This document shows positions 59,719 to 64,000 of a DNA stretch of 64,000 nucleotides, piece after piece. The stretch comes from Welwitschia mirabilis. Its lineage: Eukaryota > Gnetophyta > Gnetopsida > Welwitschiales. The stretch spans positions 35,519,860 to 35,583,859 of the forward strand of contig JBOZIK010000001.1 in assembly GCA_051453625.1 (NCBI GenBank), read 5' to 3'. Position numbers and translations under genes: made by a program. Below the pieces are notes generated by a model. It made no database searches. It saw nothing but the letters and a program-made list of their open reading frames with translations, and was not told the origin of the DNA. Position 1 is the stretch's first letter, and every line of letters begins with the position of its first letter.

Positions 59719-60843
59719 GACATATCACTTTACTAGCTTACAACACTAGAATGTGTTGGTTCTACTTTCTCCTTTACTTTTTAATGTATCACAAAATTTT
59801 ATTTAATATCCTAGTTTTCTTTTTAAAAAAATTAAATAAGAGGATAAATAAAAGGGAGAAAGGCTAATGAAGTAAAAGGATGATGCATAAAAAGTGGAAA
59901 TGTAGAATTTATATATTATAGTTATTCCCCTTTTGATGTAAAGAAAAATATGAGCTTGACATCAAAAATATAAGAAAAAGGAATAAATGTCTTAATGAAG
60001 GTTTACATATGCAAGTCATTTTACTATAATGATGAGGATCCAAAATAATGAAAAGTGACTCAATTAAATGGTAAAGACATAATATGAATAAGCTTTAGAC
60101 ATGCATATGAGATAATTAAAAAAATGTATCATGGATGATGATGAAAGATGATAAAAGAATAGGTTCAATTGTATGAAACAGAAATGAGTTGAAATAACTA
60201 TATGGTAAAAAGGAGTTGGGTATAAAAAATGGATAAGTTAACTAAGAAGTGAAATTATCCTTAGATAAGTTTGTAAGTAAATGCAAAAAATGACTTTAAA
60301 ATAAGTAATTTTAAATATTAATAAAGATTAGGTAAAAATAGACAAACAAAGGCATGAAGAAGATTGATTACAATGTCTCTAAATACTAACCTAGCAATGT
60401 ATATTGGTATAAGTCATAAAACTATTTAATACCATTAATAATGGTTTAATGCTAAATAACACAGAGTTTCATGTAATTAGTACAATGATTATAAGAATGT
60501 TTATGGTCATTTTGCAAAGTATTAATATAATATTAGGATTATAACTCAATCCAATCATTGATTGTAATGGTAAATGACATCTTACTAACTTATCATTCAA
60601 TAATCAATATATTCTGAATTCTTACAAAATCATAGCTTTGGAGTTATGGAAAATCAAGTAAATGGAATTTTTAAAAGACATCATCTATCATGATGTGAGG
60701 AGTGTAACCACTGTCAAAAGCATAAGGATCCATAAGCCAAATCCAGATCATAACCAACTAATACTTTGGTGGAGTTCCCATGGCTACCATATCACACTAC
60801 CAAAGGTGCCTCTTGGGAATATTTACCCTAGTGTGCTTGCAGT
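59719..60843 (-). mobile_element. Gypsy E5, 3' region (copy 1)
   Basis: Collinear with 23,653-24,766 of E4. A purine-rich minus-strand tract near 59,925-59,945 corresponds to the one at 23,845. It ends in R1 at the gap. Non-coding. Confidence 0.5.
60689..60843. repeat. R1 block, copy 6 (ends at gap)
   Basis: Homologous to 24,602-24,760 and 62,649-62,803. Confidence 0.75.
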
Positions 60844-60943
60844 NNNNNNNNNNNNNNNNNNNNNNNNNNNNNNNNNNNNNNNNNNNNNNNNNNNNNNNNN
60901 NNNNNNNNNNNNNNNNNNNNNNNNNNNNNNNNNNNNNNNNNNN
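60844..60943. other. Assembly gap, 100 N
   Basis: 58,943-60,843 on the left recurs as 60,944-62,803 on the right, so the third transporter copy exists only because of this join. Confidence 0.99.
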
Positions 60944-61702
60944 TAGGAAAGAATGGATACTTTTGGGTTCATTAGTGATTTTAGAACTTCCAACTACTAT
61001 TTATGTTATAGCTTTCTTATTGAAATCTTAACTCTCTTATCTTCACAATGATTAATCAGATAAAGTTACTTTTCATCACTCTTTTCATGCACTTCATTTT
61101 ATGGTAAAATTAGTTACCACAACAAATTGAGACTCTATTTCTATTCATTATAGCGGCTTTACTTCTCAGTATAGGAGAGGAAACTAGTTATGGTTCTAAA
61201 GACATTAATTGTGAATGTGAAATTCATTTTTGATGTTATACTTATGATTATTGATTCTATATTATCTGGAATTTCATCCTTACTTTGCCAATGGGCATCA
61301 CAAGTTAAGAAAAGAAGCTTATAGTTAATGACCATTATGATGTCTGTAGTTAAATGTTTGTATATGTTGGTAATCATACTTAAATTACCTAATGGCAAAG
61401 CTATAAGAGAGAAAGTTTTTCTTTTTTCCCCTCCTTTTTATGCTAGTTGGACACTTGCAACTCTTATCCCTATTTTTACGAATGCAATTGAAGGAATTTT
61501 AGTTGGAATTATTACTACGTTATCTAGTGGTATATGGAAGGGTTTTGTTATTGTATCTCCTCTGATTGTGATAGCCTTCTTATAGTTTATATTTGATGGT
61601 ATACCTCCTTTTATGTACACACTGATGGCCTTACCTCTCATTATCACCAACATCATTATTTATCAAAAGTACCCCTATAAAGAAAAAGAAAAGAAATTAT
61701 AA
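60944..61702 (+). pseudogene. Nucleotide-sugar transporter, copy C (5' part missing at gap)
   Basis: It begins at RKEWILLGSLVILELPTTIY and runs to YQKYPYKEKEKKL and stop (61,700-61,702). About 20 bp are deleted near 61,007 relative to copies A and B, removing the LQNSxLQL block. 61,328-61,585 is open, with ATLIPIFTNAIEGILVGIIT and SGIWKGFVIVSPLIVIAFL. It is closer to copy B than to copy A by eye. It could be an allele of copy B placed in tandem by the assembler. Confidence 0.8.
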
Positions 61703-63060
61703 GAGATATCACTTTACTGGCTTGCTACATTAGAATGTATTGGTTATACTTTCTCCTTTACTTTTCAATGTATCACAAAATTTCATTTGATATCCTAGTT
61801 TTATAAATAAAATGGAGAAAGGCTAATGAAGTAAAAGGATGATGCATAAAAAGTGGAAATGTAGAATTTATATATTATAGTTGTCCCCATTTTGATGTAA
61901 AGCAAAATATGAGCTTGACATAAAAAATATAAGAAAAATAAACATGTGTCTTAATCAAGGTTTACATATGCAAGTCATTTCACTATAATGATGAGGATCC
62001 AAAATGATGAAAAGTGACTCGATTAAATGGTAAAAACATAATATGAATAAAATTTAGACATGCATATGAGAGAATTAAAAAAATGTATCATGGATGGTGA
62101 TGAAAGATGATAAAAGAATAGGTTCAATTGTATGAAACAGAATTGAGTTGAAATAACTATATGGTAAAAAGAAGTTGGGTATAAAAAATGGATAAGTTAA
62201 CTAAGAAGTGAAATTATCCTTAGCTAAGTTTGTGAGTAAATGCAAAGAATGACTTTAAAATAATTAATTTTAAGTATTAATAAAGATTATGTAAAAAAAG
62301 ACAAACAGAGGCATGAAGGAGATTGATTACAATGTTTCTAAATACCAACCTAGCAATTTCTATTAGTATGAGTCATAAAACTATTTGATACTATTAATAA
62401 TGGTTTCATGCTAAACAACATAGAGTTTCATTTAATTAGGACAATGATTATAAAAATGTTTATAGTCATTTTGCAAAGTATTACTATAATATTAGGATTA
62501 TAACTCAATCCAATCAATGACTGTAATGGTAAATGACATCTTACTAACTTATCAGTTAATAATCAATATATTCTCAATGCTTGTGAAATCATAGATTTGG
62601 ATTTATGAAAAATCAAGTAAATGGAATTTTTAGAAGACATCATCTATCATGATGTGAGGTTTGTAACCAGTATCAAAAGCATAAGGATCCATAGGCCAAA
62701 GCTAGATTGTGACCATCTAATACTTCAGTGGAGTTCCCATGGCTACCATATCACACTACCAAAGGTGCCTCTTAGGAATATTTACCTTGGTGTACTTGCA
62801 GTAGGACATCATGATTTTTTTTTTGGGTGGTGTATGGTATTGATATTTTATTTTAACTTGAATTCCCTTTTTTTAATTTTTTTGAACATTAATTAATCAT
62901 TAGAATGATAAATTATAAGATTCACTAGTAAAGACAAGTATTGAATATAATACAAATTAATATTAGGACAACAAAACATGAGATATTGAATGTCATAGAC
63001 ATAGGAATGTCTTAAGATTGGGTGAAATCTAATATTACCACTAGAAATATCCCAAAGTAG
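61703..63060 (-). mobile_element. Gypsy E5, 3' region (copy 2)
   Basis: Matches 59,719-60,843 and 23,653-25,060. R1 is at 62,649-62,814, followed by a T-rich tract at 62,815-62,885. Confidence 0.55.
62649..62814. repeat. R1 block, copy 7
   Basis: Closest to copies 4 and 6, which also follow Tat-like integrases. Confidence 0.75.
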
Positions 63061-64000
63061 AAAAAAGTACATTTATAAAAACTCAAATGTGGTTTAACAT
63101 AAGACCAAACAAAATCAATAATCAAATAAATAAATAACTTTAATTAAGAAATGCTATTAAGGAGTCATTTAGATAAGGTCCAAGGAAAGACTTACCTCTT
63201 GATCAAAGGGTCCTCCTACTCAATTTATTCTATCATGCTTATAGTACTATGATAAGTATTAATGTAATATTAACTATTATTGATTGACACTAAGTTTTCT
63301 TAGCATTGAAATTAATAACTGAATGAAGTCATTAGAAATGCACTTCTCTGTAAAGTAAGTATTTGACCACTTAGTATTTAACTTATTATAAGAATGTATC
63401 CAAACATCATGTAATAAAATGAAATAAATTGATTGAAGATAAATGTTGATGATGAGTTTAAGAAGAACTAAGCATAGAATGGAAATGGAAAAGTACAAAT
63501 GAATTATTGAAGAAAAATTAGTGGGTAAAACACACTATCATTAGATAGTAGAATAGATGTTTTGCATAAAAATGTAGCATTAAAGGATTTATGCAAAAGT
63601 GTAAGCTATAGGAGAGAGTGAATGGATGGTATCATAACAAAGGTAAGTATAGTATGCTATCATCGTCATCATCATCTTCTACAAGGGGAGCCACATGAAA
63701 TGGAATGTCAATTAGAGAAGCTCGATAAGGGATAAAACAATATCTACTAAGAATAAATGGCACTTAATAATTACCAACATATAACTCTACTAGAATCTAA
63801 CGCATATGGTCAATCATGAGCTGTAAAACTCAAACAAACAAAGAAAACATGAAACCTATGTAACATATAAAAACATGCTATTCTAAATAATAAATAATTG
63901 CATAGATGTATGTCACATTTTATTTTGAATGAAATAGTAATAATAAATGCATGAGACGAGTAATGAAAACATAGTAAAAAGGATGTGAATTATGAATTTT
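63061..64000 (-). pseudogene. Gypsy E5 integrase core and linker (Tat-like)
   Basis: Collinear with 25,061-25,960 of E4 and cut by the window edge. The frame 63,277-63,498 reads HDVWIHSYNKLNTKWSNTYF, TEKCISNDFIQLLISMLRKL, comparable to the WGIDxIGxI, DYFTKWxEAxxF, VxxFI region of gypsy integrase but with the catalytic Asp positions lost. The reverse transcriptase seen in E4 would lie beyond the window end. Confidence 0.5.

Overview
The window is AT-rich, CG-poor nuclear DNA of a plant, probably a flowering plant with a large, old repeat fraction. The evidence is degenerate plant-type LTR retrotransposons of two superfamilies (Ty3/gypsy of the Athila/Tat group and Ty1/copia) and decayed pieces of plant host genes. 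I see no intact protein-coding gene, no rRNA or tRNA gene and no CRISPR array. Nearly every coding region is broken by stops and frameshifts, many of them at Gln, Arg or Trp codons, as expected from deamination of methylated cytosine. Identities come from reading degenerate frames by eye. Domain limits are approximate.

Layout. 1-8.8 kb: internally deleted gypsy element E1 on the minus strand (3' LTR piece, 3' region, a scrap of integrase, gag-like region, primer binding site), with an LTR at 8.8-10.2 kb. 10.7-20.5 kb: gypsy element E2, minus strand (LTR, ORF3, integrase, RNase H, reverse transcriptase), with internal duplications at gaps. 20.5-23.7 kb: array A on the plus strand, made of a fructokinase fragment, an unrecognised fragment and a nucleotide-sugar transporter copy. 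23.7-26.9 kb: gypsy element E4, Tat-like, minus strand. 26.9-38.1 kb: copia element E6, minus strand, with half of its body present twice. 38.2-42.6 kb: mostly unassigned AT-rich DNA. 42.6-50.7 kb: gypsy element E3, minus strand, related to E2 but with a complete LTR. 51.2-61.7 kb: array B, the same fructokinase / unrecognised fragment / transporter series, interrupted by a p24-family cargo-receptor fragment and a plus-strand copia element E7. 59.7-64 kb: gypsy E5, matching E4.

Main observation. Two long composite units (about 16-26 kb and 47-64 kb) share the same order: gypsy pol remnant, repeat R2, fructokinase fragment, unrecognised fragment, transporter copy, gypsy 3' end. The host-gene pieces look spliced (no intron visible) and sit where the LTR, gag and protease of a gypsy element would be expected. 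This suggests transcript capture by a retroelement, followed by duplication of the whole unit. Unit B later received copia E7, next to which lies the p24 fragment.

Caution on copy number. All ten gaps of exactly 100 N separate two diverged copies of the same segment. The four gaps of other sizes do not. Contig ends that overlap but were not merged could therefore account for part of the apparent local duplication, including the third transporter copy.
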